DNA from: Paraburkholderia sp. BCC1884
GTDB taxonomy: Bacteria; Pseudomonadota; Gammaproteobacteria; Burkholderiales; Burkholderiaceae
Reading direction: 5' to 3'
Assembly (NCBI RefSeq): GCF_900996225.1
Contig: NZ_CAAJGL010000068.1
Span: 1,116,001 to 1,180,000, forward strand
Length of the DNA: 64,000 nt
Part shown: piece by piece, positions 8,224 to 19,293 of the stretch
How positions within the stretch are numbered: the stretch's first letter is position 1
Layout: each line of letters begins with the position of its first letter
Made by a program: the position numbers and the translations under genes
The notes under the pieces: generated by a model
Seen by the model: only the letters and a program-made list of their open reading frames with translations
Database searches by the model: none
Told to the model about the DNA's origin: nothing

Positions 8224-11200
8224 ATGGATGTCATGACAAGACGGCAGTTCCTGAAAGTGTCGGCCGCTGCGGTGACGGGATCTAGCTTGGCACTGATGGG
8301 TTTCTCGCCGACGGAGGCGCTCGCAGAGGTGCGGCAATACAAGCTACTGCGAACCACAGAGACGCGTAATACGTGCACTTACTGCTCGGTTGGCTGCGGC
8401 ATCCTGATGTATGGTCTTGGCGACAATGCCAAGAACGCAAAATCGAACATCATCCATATCGAAGGCGACCCCGATCACCCGGTCAATCGGGGAACGCTTT
8501 GTCCGAAGGGCGCGAGCCTGATCGATTTTATTCACAGTAAGGGACGCCTGACACATCCGGAATACCGCGCGCCGGGCTCGAATGAATGGACACGGATTTC
8601 GTGGGATGACGCCCTCGACCGTATCGCGAAAAAGATGAAGGATGACCGCGACGTCAACTTCGTCGAGAAGACTGCGGAAGGCAAAACAGTAAACCGCTGG
8701 CTTACAACCGGGATGTTAGCGGCGTCGGCGGCAAGCAACGAGGTGGGCTACGTAACCCATAAAATTGCCCGGAGCCTTGGACTGCTCGCATTCGATAATC
8801 AGGCGCGAGTTTGACATGGCCCGACGGTGGCAGGTCTTGCCCCGACGTTTGGCCGTGGAGCGATGACGAACCATTGGGTCGACATCAAGAACGCAGACGT
8901 GATTCTTGTGATGGGCGGCAATGCCGCAGAAGCGCACCCTTGTGGCTTCAAGTGGGTGACCGAGGCTAAAGCACACCGCAAGGCACGATTAATCGTGGTC
9001 GACCCGCGATTTAACCGGACGGCGTCCGTGGCGGACTATTACGCTCCGATACGTACCGGTACTGACATCGCCTTCCTTGGAGGGGTAGTTAACTATCTAT
9101 TGACGCACGACAAAATCCAACACGAGTACGTGCGGAATTACACGGACTTGCCGTTTATCGTGCGGGAAGACTTTGGTTTCAAGGATGGGTTGTACTCGGG
9201 CTACCAACCTGAGGAGAGAACCTATGACATGACAAGTTGGGACTATGAGCGGGGGGCTGACGGCTACGTGAAAGTTGACCCATCGCTAGCGCACCCGCGT
9301 TGTGTGTTCCAGTTGATGAAAGCGCATTACTCGCGATATACGCCCGAGATCGTCGAGAGTATCTGCGGCACGCCCAAAGACAAGTTTCTGCGTGTATGCG
9401 AGATGCTTGCTTCTACTTGTGCCCCCGATCGTGCTGGCACGATCCTGTACGCGCTCGGATGGACGCAGCACTCGGTTGGCTCTCAGATGGTGCGCGCGGG
9501 CGCAATGGTGCAGTTGCTTCTCGGTAACGTCGGGCTCGCCGGCGGCGGGGTTAACGCGCTACGTGGCCACTCCAATATTCAAGGGCTCACCGACTTGGGG
9601 CTTCTTAGCAATATGCTGCCGGGCTATTTGACGCTGCCAGGCGACGCTGAGCAGGACTATGATAAATACATCGAGGCGCGGGCATTGAAGCCGCTGCGGC
9701 CGAATCAGCTCAGCTATTGGAGCAACTATCGTGCTTTCTTCGTGAGTCTCATGAAGTCATGGTACGGCGAGGCGGCCACAGCTCAAAACAATTGGGGTTA
9801 TGACTATCTTCCGAAACTAGACAAATCGTACGATTTGCTGCAGGCCATTGAGCTCATGGCTCATGGAAAGATGAACGGCTATATTTGCCAGGGCTTCAAT
9901 GTGATTGCCTCCGCTCCCGATAAGGCAAAGGTAGTTGACGGGCTCGCCAAGCTGAAATGGCTCGTCATCATGGATCCGCTCGCTACGGAGACCTCCGAGT
10001 TTTGGAAGGACTACGGCGAATTCAATGATGTGGATTCGTCGAAGATTCAGACCGAAGTGTTCCGGCTGCCCGCAACGTGTTTCGCAGAGGAGGACGGCTC
10101 GATCGTCAGTTCCTCGCGAGTGTTGCAATGGCACTGGAAGGGCGCGGAGCCGCCTGGTGAGGCGCGCAGCGACCTCGAGATCATGTCGGGCATTTATACG
10201 CGCATACGCAAACTGTACGAACAGGATGGAGGTACGTTTTCTGCACCAATCACTAACTTGAGTTGGCCGTACTCGAACCCGCAAAGCCCGAGGCCCGACG
10301 AGCTTGCGCGCGAGTATAGCGGCCGTGCAGTGGTTGCAATCACGGACCCGAAGGATCCGGCCAAGGTGATTGTTAAGGCCGGCGACCAGTTACCTGGTTT
10401 TGCGCAACTGAAGGATGATGGGAGCACCGCAAGCGGTTGCTGGATTTTCTGCGGCGCATGGACGCAGGACGGCAACCAGATGGCGCGCCGCGACAACTCC
10501 GATCCTACCGGCATCGGGCAGACGCTTGGCTGGGCATGGTCATGGCCCGCGAACCGGCGGGTACTGTACAACCGCGCGTCGTGCGACGTGTCAGGAAAGC
10601 CATTCGACTCCACCCGCAAGTTGATTTCGTGGGATGGCGCGAAGTGGGGCGGAGCGGATGTACCGGACTACAAGGTCGACGAGGCGCCAGAACTCGGGAT
10701 GGGACCGTTCATCATGAATCCGGAGGGCATCGCTCGGTTCTTCGCGCGGGCCGGGATGAACGAGGGGCCATTCCCAGAGCATTACGAACCGTTCGAAACG
10801 CCACTCGGCTATAACCCTCTACATCCTAGACACCCCGACGTGACGAGTAACCCGGCCGCGCGTGTGTTCCCGACGGATAGGGCCAATTTCGGAAAGGCCG
10901 CTCAGTTCCCGCATGCCGCGACCACTTACCGAATCACCGAGCACTTTCACTTTTGGACCAAGCATGCTCGGCTGAATGCGATTGTGCAGCCAGACCCGTT
11001 TGTGGAAATCGGCGAAGAGCTTGCAAGAGAGATAGGGGTGGTTGAGGGCGATCGAGTCAGAGTGTCGTCGAATCGTGGGCATATTCTGGCGGTCGCTGTA
11101 GTCACCAAGCGTATCAAGCCACTATTGATTGAGGGACGGAAGGTGCAGACCGTCGGGATTCCACTGCATTGGGGGTTCAAAGGCCTGACAAAACCAGGCT

Positions 11201-11292
11201 ACCTCACCAACACGCTGACGCCATCCGTTGGCGACGGTAACACGCAGACACCGGAATTCAAGTCGTTCCTTGTCAAGGTCGAGAAGGTATAG
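8224..11292 (+). CDS. fdnG: Selenocysteine-containing formate dehydrogenase, alpha subunit (Fdn/Fdo type)
   Basis: One gene of 1022 residues, interrupted only by an in-frame TGA at 8812-8814 that should be read as selenocysteine 197. The N-terminus MTRRQFLK followed by a hydrophobic stretch is a twin-arginine signal, so the folded enzyme is exported to the periplasm. Cysteines in CTYCSVGC and GTLCPKG bind one 4Fe-4S cluster. NQARV-U-HGPTVAGLAPTFGRGAMTNHW matches E. coli FdnG/FdoG around the catalytic Sec and its adjacent His. The rest is the molybdopterin (bis-MGD) domain. The enzyme oxidises formate to CO2 and passes electrons to the beta and gamma subunits. Gene finders will split it at 8814. 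FdnG and FdoG cannot be told apart here. Confidence 0.97.
8812..8849 (+). promoter_or_regulatory. Selenocysteine UGA codon and SECIS hairpin
   Basis: Counting the U of UGA as 1, a stem forms from GG at 8826-8827 and GGCA at 8829-8832 pairing with TGCCCC at 8838-8843, capped by GGTCT. The unpaired U is at position 17 (8828) and the loop G and U are at positions 23 and 24 (8834, 8835). These are the positions of the bulged U17 and the SelB-contacting loop bases in the E. coli fdhF/fdnG SECIS elements. The hairpin directs SelB to insert selenocysteine. Confidence 0.93.
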
Positions 11293-11301
11293 GGGGAAGG
11301 G

Positions 11302-12228
11302 ATGGCGTTGCAATCACTCGACATCAAGCGCGTGTCGGCGACCACATTACCCCCGGCGGGCGATAGGGTGCCGGTTGCGGGAGCAGTTGCCAAGCTGATC
11401 GACGTATCAAAATGCATCGGCTGCAAGGCATGCCAGACCGCGTGCATGGAATGGAATGATCTGCGCGACGAGATCGGTAACAACACTGGCATTTACGACA
11501 ACCCGCGAGACCTGAGCGAGCATTCGTGGACCGTCATGCGGTTTTCCGAGTACGAGAACGCCGAGGGCGATCTCGAGTGGCTGATCCGCAAGGACGGTTG
11601 CATGCATTGCGAGGATCCCGGCTGTCTCAAGGCATGTCCGTCGCCGGGGGCGATCGTGCAGTACACGAACGGCATCGTGGATTTTCACGAGGAAAACTGC
11701 ATTGGTTGCGGGTACTGCGTGACCGGCTGCCCGTTCAACGTCCCGCGAATCTCCAAGCAGGACAATCGGGCCTATAAATGCACGCTGTGTTCGGACCGCG
11801 TCGCAGTCGGTCAGGAACCCGCTTGCGTGAAGACATGCCCGACCGGCGCCATCATGTTTGGGACCAAGGAAGACATGAAACAACAGGCCGCAGATCGAAT
11901 CGTGGATCTGAAGGAGCGCGGCTTCGAGAATGCAGGTTTGTACGACCCAGTGGGTGTGGGCGGCACGCACGTGATGTATGTGCTACATCATGCCGACCGT
12001 CCGATGCTTTATCACGGACTCCGGCTGAACCCGAAGATCAGCGCTATGGTGTATCTGTGGAAGGGGATAGCGAAACCGCTCGCGCTTGCGGGCATCGCGT
12101 TCGCGGCGCTCGCAGGCTTCTTCCACTACACGCGAGTTGGACCAAACGAAGTGAGTGCGGCCGAGGAAGTCGAGGCGGAGCACGCATCGGATGAAGCCCG
12201 CAGGGAGCGCACAGATGAAACCCGATGA
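11302..12228 (+). CDS. fdnH: Formate dehydrogenase beta subunit, 4Fe-4S protein
   Basis: 308 residues, starting 9 bases after the alpha stop with a GGGGAAGG ribosome site. It holds four ferredoxin-type cysteine groups: [47 protein letters not shown] and CTLCSDR...CVKTCP. These give a four-cluster wire from the selenium/molybdenum site to the membrane heme subunit. A single hydrophobic helix near the C-terminus (around residues 255-275, [14 protein letters not shown]) anchors it on the periplasmic side of the inner membrane. The gene overlaps the gamma-subunit start by 14 bases. Confidence 0.95.
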   Translation: MALQSLDIKRVSATTLPPAGDRVPVAGAVAKLIDVSKCIGCKACQTACMEWNDLRDEIGNNTGIYDNPRDLSEHSWTVMRFSEYENAEGDLEWLIRKDGCMHCEDPGCLKACPSPGAIVQYTNGIVDFHEENCIGCGYCVTGCPFNVPRISKQDNRAYKCTLCSDRVAVGQEPACVKTCPTGAIMFGTKEDMKQQAADRIVDLKERGFENAGLYDPVGVGGTHVMYVLHHADRPMLYHGLRLNPKISAMVYLWKGIAKPLALAGIAFAALAGFFHYTRVGPNEVSAAEEVEAEHASDEARRERTDETR

Positions 12229-12871
12229 ACTGACCGATCTTCGCGACATGAATGGTAATAGGCTGATCATTCGCTACACACCGAACGAGCGGAGTAGTCA
12301 CTGGATCACGGCGATCAGTTTCGTGCTGCTCGCATTGTCTGGACTTGCGATGTTTCATCCGGCGATGTCGTGGCTCTATGCTTTGCTGGGTGGGGGGCAG
12401 TGGACGCGAATTCTGCATCCGTTCATTGGCTGCGTGATGTTTCTTTCATTCCTGATTCTCGGGCTTCGATTCTGGCACCACAACTACCTGGACAGTGGCG
12501 ACATCCAGTGGATGATGCAGATACAAGATGTGCTCGCTAACCGGGAGGAAAAGCTGCCGGAGATCGGCAAATACAACGCCGGGCAGAAGCTCCTGTTCTT
12601 CACGATGGTGACATGTCTGATACTGTTGCTAGCCAGTGGCATCGTGATTTGGCGTCGCTATTTTTCGTATTACTTCACGATCGAGATCATTCGGTTCGCA
12701 GCGGTAGTTCATGCAACTGCAGCATTCGTACTTATCGTGGGAATCGTCGTGCATGTCTATGCGGCGTTTTGGATCAAGGGGGCGATAGGTGCTATGACGC
12801 GCGGGACCGTGACATTGGGTTGGGCGAGAAAGCACCATCCGCGATGGTTCAAGGAGATCATCGGGAAGTGA
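12215..12871 (+). CDS. fdnI: Formate dehydrogenase gamma subunit, cytochrome b556
   Basis: 218 residues, like E. coli FdnI. I chose the ATG at 12215 (MKPDELTDL) because GGGAG lies just upstream and the start overlaps the beta gene; an in-frame ATG at 12155 lies well inside fdnH. Four membrane helices are visible. Candidate heme-b ligand histidines lie in [27 protein letters not shown] and [22 protein letters not shown]. It passes electrons from the beta subunit to quinone at the cytoplasmic face. Confidence 0.95.
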   Translation: MKPDELTDLRDMNGNRLIIRYTPNERSSHWITAISFVLLALSGLAMFHPAMSWLYALLGGGQWTRILHPFIGCVMFLSFLILGLRFWHHNYLDSGDIQWMMQIQDVLANREEKLPEIGKYNAGQKLLFFTMVTCLILLLASGIVIWRRYFSYYFTIEIIRFAAVVHATAAFVLIVGIVVHVYAAFWIKGAIGAMTRGTVTLGWARKHHPRWFKEIIGK

Positions 12872-13352
12872 ATTATTTCGGGCCGAAGGCCGAAGCTTCG
12901 TTTGAACCGCAATTTTTCAATTGAGCCCTTGGTGCTCGGGCCCAGGTGCAACCGGTTCAGTCCAGCGACGCATTGCCGAAGGATCGAAATCGACGTCTGC
13001 CTTTCCTCAAACCAGACCCGAGTATTCGCCAAGAAAAGTAGCTTGATTGGTGACAGCAAGAATCGTCTGATCCCAGCAACCGAGGGTCGCATGCGGACCG
13101 GTTGAAGATGGAATTCCCAATCGAACAATATGTTGTGCGATTGTCGAGTACATTCCAACGCGCGCCCCGAAGTACGAGCGGATCGTACGGAGTCAGCCAC
13201 TCGAGCGACGGAATGGAAAGTGGTAACTTGTCTGATTCAAGTGCCGCACCTTGATATTTCGTCACGACGGTGAACGCAATGTCGACCCTGACGCTACCAA
13301 GTAACCGCCGTATCGACGAATAGTCACACTCGCATTTCAAAGGAGTCGCGAC
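12872..13352. other. 480-base gap without a gene
   Basis: No frame with coding character. A GAAAGG-like ribosome site lies at the right edge, in front of the next gene. Confidence 0.4.
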
Positions 13353-14096
13353 ATGTCAATCATCCGAGACCCCGATCTTGCCGACGTCCTCCTAAGTGCG
13401 ACCGACGAGGATGTCAAATTTTTGATTGATGTTATTACCGACAATGGCAAAGGGCGCATCTCTCTTTCTTCCTCTGTCTGCCATCGATTGACTATGGCGA
13501 AAGAGACCGGGGTATCTGAACTAGCCCGAGCTATGGTAGCCGAGGAACTGACGCGATTTGGTGGAAACTCGCTGATGAACATCTTCCGCGGCGGCGACGG
13601 CGTCTCTTACAAAACACTTTTGTCGGAAGTCGCTAACCACTTGGGCGCGGCGAAAACAACGGGGAGTGACTGCGCTGAAATCGAACTGGCCATTGTCCGG
13701 AAGTTTTTTGAGCATTTGATCGGTCGGATGAGCGAAGAGGACAGGATGACCTTATTCCAGTCGATTGGTGCGATATATCGTCCGGGAATGGGTCCGGCGG
13801 CCCTCGCGGCGTTAATTGCTACGCTAGGGCTATCGGGTGTTGCGTCTTACCGGCTTGCCGCAGTTGTAGCGGGCGCCACGATGAGTCATCTGATCGGCCG
13901 TGGTGTCGTCTTGGCTATAGGTTCATCTACCTTGTCCGAAGGACTGGCTGTGCTGGCTGGTCCCCTTGGTTTGGCAATCACGGGTATATGGGTGGTGCTC
14001 GACCTCGCGAGCCCGGCCTATCGCGTGATAGTTCCATGTGTCATTCAGATCGCCCACATGAGACAGAAGATGATGCTCAGGCCGAACCCCGCTTGA
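13353..14096 (+). CDS. YaaW-family protein (DUF3944)
   Basis: 247 residues with an AAAGGAG ribosome site. It resembles E. coli YaaW along its length: a short N-terminal DUF3944-like motif (DPDLADVLLSATDEDVKFLIDVI), then ELTRFGGNSLMNIFRG and YKTLLSEVANHLGA, and a C-terminal PAYRVIVPCVIQIAHMR matching the YaaW end SAYRVTIPAVLQIA. The middle third is glycine/alanine-rich and hydrophobic, possibly membrane-inserting. The family has no established function. It appears to be a single-gene unit between the formate and benzoate clusters. Confidence 0.85.
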   Translation: MSIIRDPDLADVLLSATDEDVKFLIDVITDNGKGRISLSSSVCHRLTMAKETGVSELARAMVAEELTRFGGNSLMNIFRGGDGVSYKTLLSEVANHLGAAKTTGSDCAEIELAIVRKFFEHLIGRMSEEDRMTLFQSIGAIYRPGMGPAALAALIATLGLSGVASYRLAAVVAGATMSHLIGRGVVLAIGSSTLSEGLAVLAGPLGLAITGIWVVLDLASPAYRVIVPCVIQIAHMRQKMMLRPNPA

Positions 14097-14185
14097 CACC
14101 GCTCGTTCGGTCGAGCCTACGACTTTCGGGCCTAGAGTGGCCGGGCACGGTACCTCGTGGAAACCGACCGTCAAACTGACAACGC

Positions 14186-14470
14186 TTAAGAGCTCTGAAT
14201 CGATGACGGATGATGCGCGAGTGCGGTCACTTCCAACTTCATGTACGGAAAGAGCGGCAAACTTGAAAGAATAGTGTGTAATTCGTCATGCGACTCAACG
14301 TCGAAAATGCTGTAGTTCGCATACTCTCCGACGATGCGATGTAGCTGCTGCCATTTCCCTTGCCGTTGAAGATCCTGAGAGTATTCCTTTTCGCGAGCTT
14401 TGATTTCGTTAGCCTGCACTGCTGGCATCTCTTGGGGTAGGTGTACATCCATTCTTACAAGGTAAAGCAT
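14186..14470 (-). CDS. catC: Muconolactone delta-isomerase
   Basis: 94 residues, the family's normal size. The start MLYLVRMDVHLP and the FPYMKLEVTALAHHPSS end are typical of CatC. It isomerises (+)-muconolactone to beta-ketoadipate enol-lactone in the catechol ortho-cleavage pathway and works in the cytoplasm as a decamer. A GAGGATG ribosome site precedes the ATG. It is 85 bases downstream of catB on the same strand and probably shares its transcript. Confidence 0.95.
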   Translation of the reverse strand: MLYLVRMDVHLPQEMPAVQANEIKAREKEYSQDLQRQGKWQQLHRIVGEYANYSIFDVESHDELHTILSSLPLFPYMKLEVTALAHHPSSIQSS

Positions 14471-14555
14471 GATTCATCCTCATGAATGTGCCTCTTCCAG
14501 CCGGTGAGCCGGCAGAAAAATGCGGGGTAGTTGGTTTTGCCTTGAATGTCCAGCC

Positions 14556-15683
14556 TCAAACGTTTTTGTCACGCCGGTAGTAAGCCAGTTTCTCTTCGTC
14601 GATATGGAGACCTAGACCCGGACCTTCCGGCAGGTGAAGATCAAAGTCCCGATACTGCGGGCGCATTGTGACGATGTCATCCTTCAACAGGAGCGGTCCG
14701 AATAGTTCGGTACCCCAAGCAAGTTGCGGGAGCGCGCTGAATCCATGTGCCGATGCAATCGACCCAATGCTGCCCTCAAGCATCGTGCCGCCATACAGGG
14801 ACACGCCGGCTGCATCCGCAATGGCGGCTGTGCGCATCATTCCGTAGATTCCGCCGGACTTCGCGATCTTCAGCGCAAACACATCCGCGCAGGCGCCGCG
14901 CACAAGTTCAAGGGCATCTTCCGGGCCTGTCACCGCTTCGTCGGCCATGATGGGTACGATAAAACGCGATGCAAGTCTCGCGAGTGCGCCGCGCTGCTCT
15001 CGCGGAGTGGGCTGCTCGATGAGGTCGATGCCGGCAGCTTCGAGCGCTTCGATGCCCAGCGCTGCGTCAGCCTCATTCCAGGCCTGATTTACGTCGACGG
15101 TGACTTTGGCGCGGTCGCCGAGTGCAGCTTTGATTGTCGACACGTGCGCTACGTCATCACGAACGCTACGCCGGCCGATCTTCAGCTTGAAAGTGTTGTG
15201 GCGACGTTCGGCGAGCAGCGTTTCCGCTTCGTCGATATCGCGTTGGGTATCGCCGCTTGCGAGCGTCCACAGGACCGGAAGCGTCTTGCGGACAGCGCCG
15301 CCAAGAAGCGTTGAAACGGGAACGCCGAGGCGCTTGCCCTGAGCGTCCAGCAAAGCTGTCTCGATTGCACACTTGGCAAACCGGTTGCCGCGGGCGACCT
15401 TGTTCAGTTTGAGCATGGCGTCGTTGATGTTGGTCGCGTCCATGCCAACGATTGCAGGTGCAAGATAAGTGTCGATGGTCAGCTTGATGCCTTCGGGACT
15501 CTCTTCGCCGTACGACAAGCCGCCAATCGTAGTCGCTTCGCCAATGCCTTCGATGCCATCGCTCGAGCGCAGACGGACGATGACTAAGGTTTGTTGCTGC
15601 ATCGTCGCCATGGCTAGCTGATGCGCGCGAATGGTTGGGAGGTCAACCAGAATCGCTTCGACGGAGGTGATTTGGGCGTTCAT
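14556..15683 (-). CDS. catB: Muconate cycloisomerase
   Basis: 375 residues from the ATG at 15683 (MNAQITSVEAILVDLPT), which gives the standard N-terminus; an upstream in-frame start at 15767 adds 28 unlikely residues. It belongs to the enolase superfamily and converts cis,cis-muconate to muconolactone. Visible features are the active-site KLK in FKLKIGRR, the metal ligands in VTVDVNQAW, DLIEQPTPR and MADEAVTGPEDA, and the C-terminal TMLEGSIGSIASAH. It lies between catC and catR, all leftward. Confidence 0.95.
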   Translation of the reverse strand: MNAQITSVEAILVDLPTIRAHQLAMATMQQQTLVIVRLRSSDGIEGIGEATTIGGLSYGEESPEGIKLTIDTYLAPAIVGMDATNINDAMLKLNKVARGNRFAKCAIETALLDAQGKRLGVPVSTLLGGAVRKTLPVLWTLASGDTQRDIDEAETLLAERRHNTFKLKIGRRSVRDDVAHVSTIKAALGDRAKVTVDVNQAWNEADAALGIEALEAAGIDLIEQPTPREQRGALARLASRFIVPIMADEAVTGPEDALELVRGACADVFALKIAKSGGIYGMMRTAAIADAAGVSLYGGTMLEGSIGSIASAHGFSALPQLAWGTELFGPLLLKDDIVTMRPQYRDFDLHLPEGPGLGLHIDEEKLAYYRRDKNV

Positions 15684-15788
15684 ACCTGGAATGTTGGAGT
15701 TGAGGGGTTGCTGAAGTATTGCGTGCGCAATAACCCCCTGTCCAACACCGTCGGCGTCTAGTGTCATACCTCCGGGGTATAGCGGATA

Positions 15789-16712
15789 TCACCGCCCAAC
15801 ATCGTTACGAGGTGCATGGGGTATCTTTTCCTCGTCGTACAGCCGATAGATGAGTTCAAGCATTTCCCGAATGTCGCGCGACTCGTCGAGCGCACGCATG
15901 CTCATGATGATCGGCGAAACCAGCGTGGGGTCGTCCAGTTCTTTGTAGCTCACATCGTCTCGCTTCAGGCCGTACACGCTGCTCGGGACGACAGAAATTC
16001 CTTCGCCCGCTGCTACGAGGCCTAGCGCAATCTGCAACTCCCGCACTTCATAGATCCGGCGAGGCTTGAGACCGCGGTCTTCGAATGCCGACAGCACCTG
16101 GTCTGCATAACTGGGGCGCGGCGCCTTGGGGAAAATAATCAGCGTTTCGTTGACGAGGTCACTGAGTGCGAGGACGGGCTTGGCCAGTGAGAGTGGATGG
16201 CCCTCCGGGAAGGCAACGATCATCTTCTCTTCGCGGAGAATCACCCGGCGGATGTTGGCGTCCTCGTGCCGAATGCGGCCGAACCCGACATCGATCTGAC
16301 CGTCCTTGAGTGCTCGAATCTGGTCCATCGTCGACATCTCGTGAAGGCTGAGTTCGACGGTAGTGTTCTCGTCGCGAAAGCGCCGGATGATTTTCGGCAG
16401 CATTCCATACAACGTCGAACCCACGAAACCGACCGAGAGGCTGCGCTCGATGTTGCCTACGCGGCGCGTCATGGATTCCAGTTCGGACGTCTGAGCCAGT
16501 AATTGGACGGCGTGAGCATAAAAGAATTTACCCGTCTCGGTGAGCTTCAACGGACGCGAATCACGCTGGAACAACTGCACCTCGAGAATCTCTTCGAGCT
16601 GCTGGATCTGACGGCTCAAAGGCGGTTGCGCCATGTTCAGCCGCTGGGCCGCGCGCGTGAAATTGCGTTCCTCGGCTACGGCGACGAAATAGCGAAGATG
16701 CCGTAGTTCCAT
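15789..16712 (-). CDS. catR: LysR-type regulator of catechol/benzoate genes
   Basis: 307 residues with an N-terminal winged helix (MELRHLRYFVAVAEERNFTR, AAQRLNMAQPPLSRQIQQLEE) followed by a periplasmic-binding-like effector domain. It resembles the CatR/CatM/BenM group, which activates cat and ben genes when cis,cis-muconate is bound. It is divergent from catA-benABCD and upstream of catBC, so it is placed to control both arms. The symbol is inferred from similarity and location; BenM would be an equally acceptable name. Confidence 0.85.
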   Translation of the reverse strand: MELRHLRYFVAVAEERNFTRAAQRLNMAQPPLSRQIQQLEEILEVQLFQRDSRPLKLTETGKFFYAHAVQLLAQTSELESMTRRVGNIERSLSVGFVGSTLYGMLPKIIRRFRDENTTVELSLHEMSTMDQIRALKDGQIDVGFGRIRHEDANIRRVILREEKMIVAFPEGHPLSLAKPVLALSDLVNETLIIFPKAPRPSYADQVLSAFEDRGLKPRRIYEVRELQIALGLVAAGEGISVVPSSVYGLKRDDVSYKELDDPTLVSPIIMSMRALDESRDIREMLELIYRLYDEEKIPHAPRNDVGR

Positions 16713-16716
16713 TTCA

Positions 16717-16825
16717 ATACCTCGTAGATATAGACCGATACTAAATCAGTGTTGGACGCGGTCTTCTGGCGTCCATTATTCTGCATTCACACTCTGTTTC
16801 AGCACCCATTATACCTCTCAGGCAT
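16717..16825. promoter_or_regulatory. Candidate CatR/BenM operator pair between catR and catA
   Basis: LysR proteins of the BenM/CatM type bind ATAC-N7-GTAT. Two one-mismatch versions occur in the divergent region: ATAC-N7-ATAT at 16717-16731, five bases from the catR start, and ATAC-N7-GCAT at 16811-16825, about 60 bases before catA. The first position suits autorepression and the second suits activation of catA-ben. This is pattern matching only. Confidence 0.45.
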
Positions 16826-16886
16826 ATTCAAACGGGCGCTAAACCAAGGGTTTACCCCATCAGAAAATAGAGATTCAGGAGCAGAC

Positions 16887-17822
16887 ATGAGCGTCAAAGT
16901 GTTCGATACGAAGGAAGTGCAAGACCTGTTGAAGGCTGCTACCAACGTGAGCAGCCAGGACGGCGGTGCTCGCGCCAGGCAGATCGTGAATCGCCTGCTT
17001 GGCGACCTGTTCAAGGCCATCGACGACCTCGACATGACGCCCGACGAAATCTGGGCCGGCGTCCACTACTTCAACAAGCTCGGTCAGGACGGCGAAGCTG
17101 CGCTGCTGGCTGCCGGTCTCGGTCTGGAGAAATACCTCGACATCCGCATGGACGCGGAGGACAGGGCGGCTGAAATTACCGGCGGCACGCCGCGCACCAT
17201 CGAAGGTCCGCTGTATGTCGCCGGTGCGCCGGTGCGCGAAGGCGTGTCGAGAATCGATATCGATCCGGACGAGGATGCCGGCCCGCTGGTGATCCGCGGC
17301 ACGGTAACCGGCCCGGATGGCAAGCCCGTTGCGGGGGCGCTGGTCGAATGCTGGCACGCCAATTCGAAAGGCTTCTATTCGCACTTCGACCCGACCCGCG
17401 CGCAGAGCGAGTTCAACCTGCGCGGCGCGGTCAGCACCGGCTCCGACGGCAAGTATGAGTTCCGTACGCTCATGCCGGTAGGCTACGGTTGCCCGCCGCA
17501 TGGCGCGACCCAGCAATTGCTGGACGTGCTCGGCCGCCATGGCAACCGCCCGGCGCATGTGCACTTCTTCGTCACCTCCGACAAGTCCCGCAAGCTGACG
17601 ACGCAAATCAACATCGAGGGCGACCCGTTGATCTGGGACGACTTCGCTTACGCAACTCGCGAAGATCTGATTCCCCACGTGGTTGAAAAGACCGGCGGCG
17701 CTGCGCTGGGAATGAAGACCGATGCGTATAAGGAAATCCAGTTCGACATCGAGTTGACTCCGCTGATTCAGGGCAAGGATAACCAGCTCGTGCATCGCCC
17801 GCGCGTGTCTCTCGGCGCCTGA
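16887..17822 (+). CDS. catA: Catechol 1,2-dioxygenase (intradiol)
   Basis: 311 residues from the ATG at 16887 with an AGGAG ribosome site; a longer in-frame start at 16749 would run through the regulatory region. It cleaves catechol to cis,cis-muconate with a non-heme Fe(III). The N-terminal helical dimer domain includes MTPDEIWAGVHYFNKLGQ. The catalytic domain carries the ligand Tyr in the GFYSHFDP region, the second Tyr in PVGYGCPPHG, and the two His in RPAHVHFFV. It leads the rightward catA-benABCD unit. Confidence 0.96.
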   Translation: MSVKVFDTKEVQDLLKAATNVSSQDGGARARQIVNRLLGDLFKAIDDLDMTPDEIWAGVHYFNKLGQDGEAALLAAGLGLEKYLDIRMDAEDRAAEITGGTPRTIEGPLYVAGAPVREGVSRIDIDPDEDAGPLVIRGTVTGPDGKPVAGALVECWHANSKGFYSHFDPTRAQSEFNLRGAVSTGSDGKYEFRTLMPVGYGCPPHGATQQLLDVLGRHGNRPAHVHFFVTSDKSRKLTTQINIEGDPLIWDDFAYATREDLIPHVVEKTGGAALGMKTDAYKEIQFDIELTPLIQGKDNQLVHRPRVSLGA

Positions 17823-17934
17823 CCGCTGAACGCGGCCGCTGCGTCATACCACTGCTGCCGCTCAATCCTTCGCAAGAATCTTTCGACACTGATGCGCGTG
17901 CTCCATGACCCGGAGCATGCGTAGGAGAGCACTC

Positions 17935-19293
17935 ATGTCCGCAACTTTCGACAAAGCCTCGCAACTCGATGAACTGCTGCACACCGCGGTTCAGGACGAC
18001 AAGCAAAACGGTGTATTCCGTTGCCGCCGCGACATCTTCACGAACGCCGAAGTGTTCGAACTCGAAATGAAGCATATCTTCGAGAGCAACTGGGTATATC
18101 TCGCGCATGAAAGCCAGATTCCCAATAACAACGACTACTACACCACCTGGATCGGCCGCCAGCCTGTCGTGATAACTCGCGACAAAAGCGGTGAACTGCA
18201 CGCGGTCATCAATGCCTGCGCGCACAAAGGCGCGATGCTGTGCCGTAAAAAGCACGGCAACAAAGGCACTTTCACGTGTCCTTTCCACGGCTGGAGCTTT
18301 GCCAACACCGGCAAGCTGCTGAAAGTCAAAGACGTGAAGACCACCGAATATCCGATTCAATTCAATACCAACGGCTCGCATGACCTGAAAAAAGTCGCAC
18401 GTTTCCAGAGCTATCGCGGCTTCCTGTTCGGCACGCTCAACGCGGACGCGATTCCACTCGAGGACTACCTCGGCGAGACGAGGGTCATCATCGATCAGAT
18501 CGTCGACCAGGCCCCGGACGGGCTGGAAGTGTTGCGCGGCAATTCATCGTATATCTACGACGGCAACTGGAAGATGCAGATGGAGAACGGCTGCGACGGT
18601 TACCACGTCAGCACTGTGCACTGGAACTATGCCGCGACGATGGACCGGCGCAAGGTCGAGGGCACCAAGGCAGTAGATGCGAACAGCTGGAGCAAGTCGG
18701 TCGCCGGCGTGTACGGGTTCGAGCACGGCCACATCCTGCTGTGGACCAAGACGATGAACCCGGAAGTGCGGCCGGTCTATCAATACCGCGACGAAATCAA
18801 GGCACGTGTGGGCGAGGTGAAGGCGGACTTCATCGTCAACCAGACACGCAATCTTTGTCTTTATCCGAACGTGTTCCTGATGGACCAGTTCAGCACGCAG
18901 ATTCGCGTCGTACGTCCGATCAGCGTGGACAAGACCGAAGTCAGCATCTTCTGTTTCGCGCCGAAGGGCGAGAGCGCATCCGACCGGGCTACGCGTATCC
19001 GCCAGTACGAAGACTTCTTCAACGTCTCGGGCATGGGCACCGCGGATGACCTCGAAGAATTCCGTGCCTGCCAGGCAGGCTATGCCGGCACCACTGCAAT
19101 GTGGAACGACCTGTCGCGCGGCGCGCCGCTGTGGGTCGAAGGAGCCGACGCGAATGCAAAAAATATGGGCCTTAAGCCACTCATTTCAGGCGAGCGCAGC
19201 GAAGACGAGGGCCTGTTCGTATGTCAGCACGAGTACTGGGTCCACGTGATGCGCGACGCACTCAGGAAGGAACAAGGGGAGGCCGTGGCATGA
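17935..19293 (+). CDS. benA: Benzoate 1,2-dioxygenase, large (alpha) subunit
   Basis: 452 residues from the ATG at 17935 with a TAGGAGAG ribosome site. The Rieske 2Fe-2S motif is intact (CAHKGAMLC, then CPFHGWSF). The mononuclear iron site has the two-His motif DGYHVSTVH, preceded by MENGC. With BenB it forms the terminal oxygenase that converts benzoate to the cis-1,2-dihydrodiol, using electrons from BenC. It follows catA after 112 bases and overlaps benB. Confidence 0.97.
   Translation: MSATFDKASQLDELLHTAVQDDKQNGVFRCRRDIFTNAEVFELEMKHIFESNWVYLAHESQIPNNNDYYTTWIGRQPVVITRDKSGELHAVINACAHKGAMLCRKKHGNKGTFTCPFHGWSFANTGKLLKVKDVKTTEYPIQFNTNGSHDLKKVARFQSYRGFLFGTLNADAIPLEDYLGETRVIIDQIVDQAPDGLEVLRGNSSYIYDGNWKMQMENGCDGYHVSTVHWNYAATMDRRKVEGTKAVDANSWSKSVAGVYGFEHGHILLWTKTMNPEVRPVYQYRDEIKARVGEVKADFIVNQTRNLCLYPNVFLMDQFSTQIRVVRPISVDKTEVSIFCFAPKGESASDRATRIRQYEDFFNVSGMGTADDLEEFRACQAGYAGTTAMWNDLSRGAPLWVEGADANAKNMGLKPLISGERSEDEGLFVCQHEYWVHVMRDALRKEQGEAVA

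Noticed and set aside
8827-11292. Separate formate dehydrogenase gene starting at 8827
   Set aside because: It is the part of fdnG after the selenocysteine codon; both parts together make one full-length protein.
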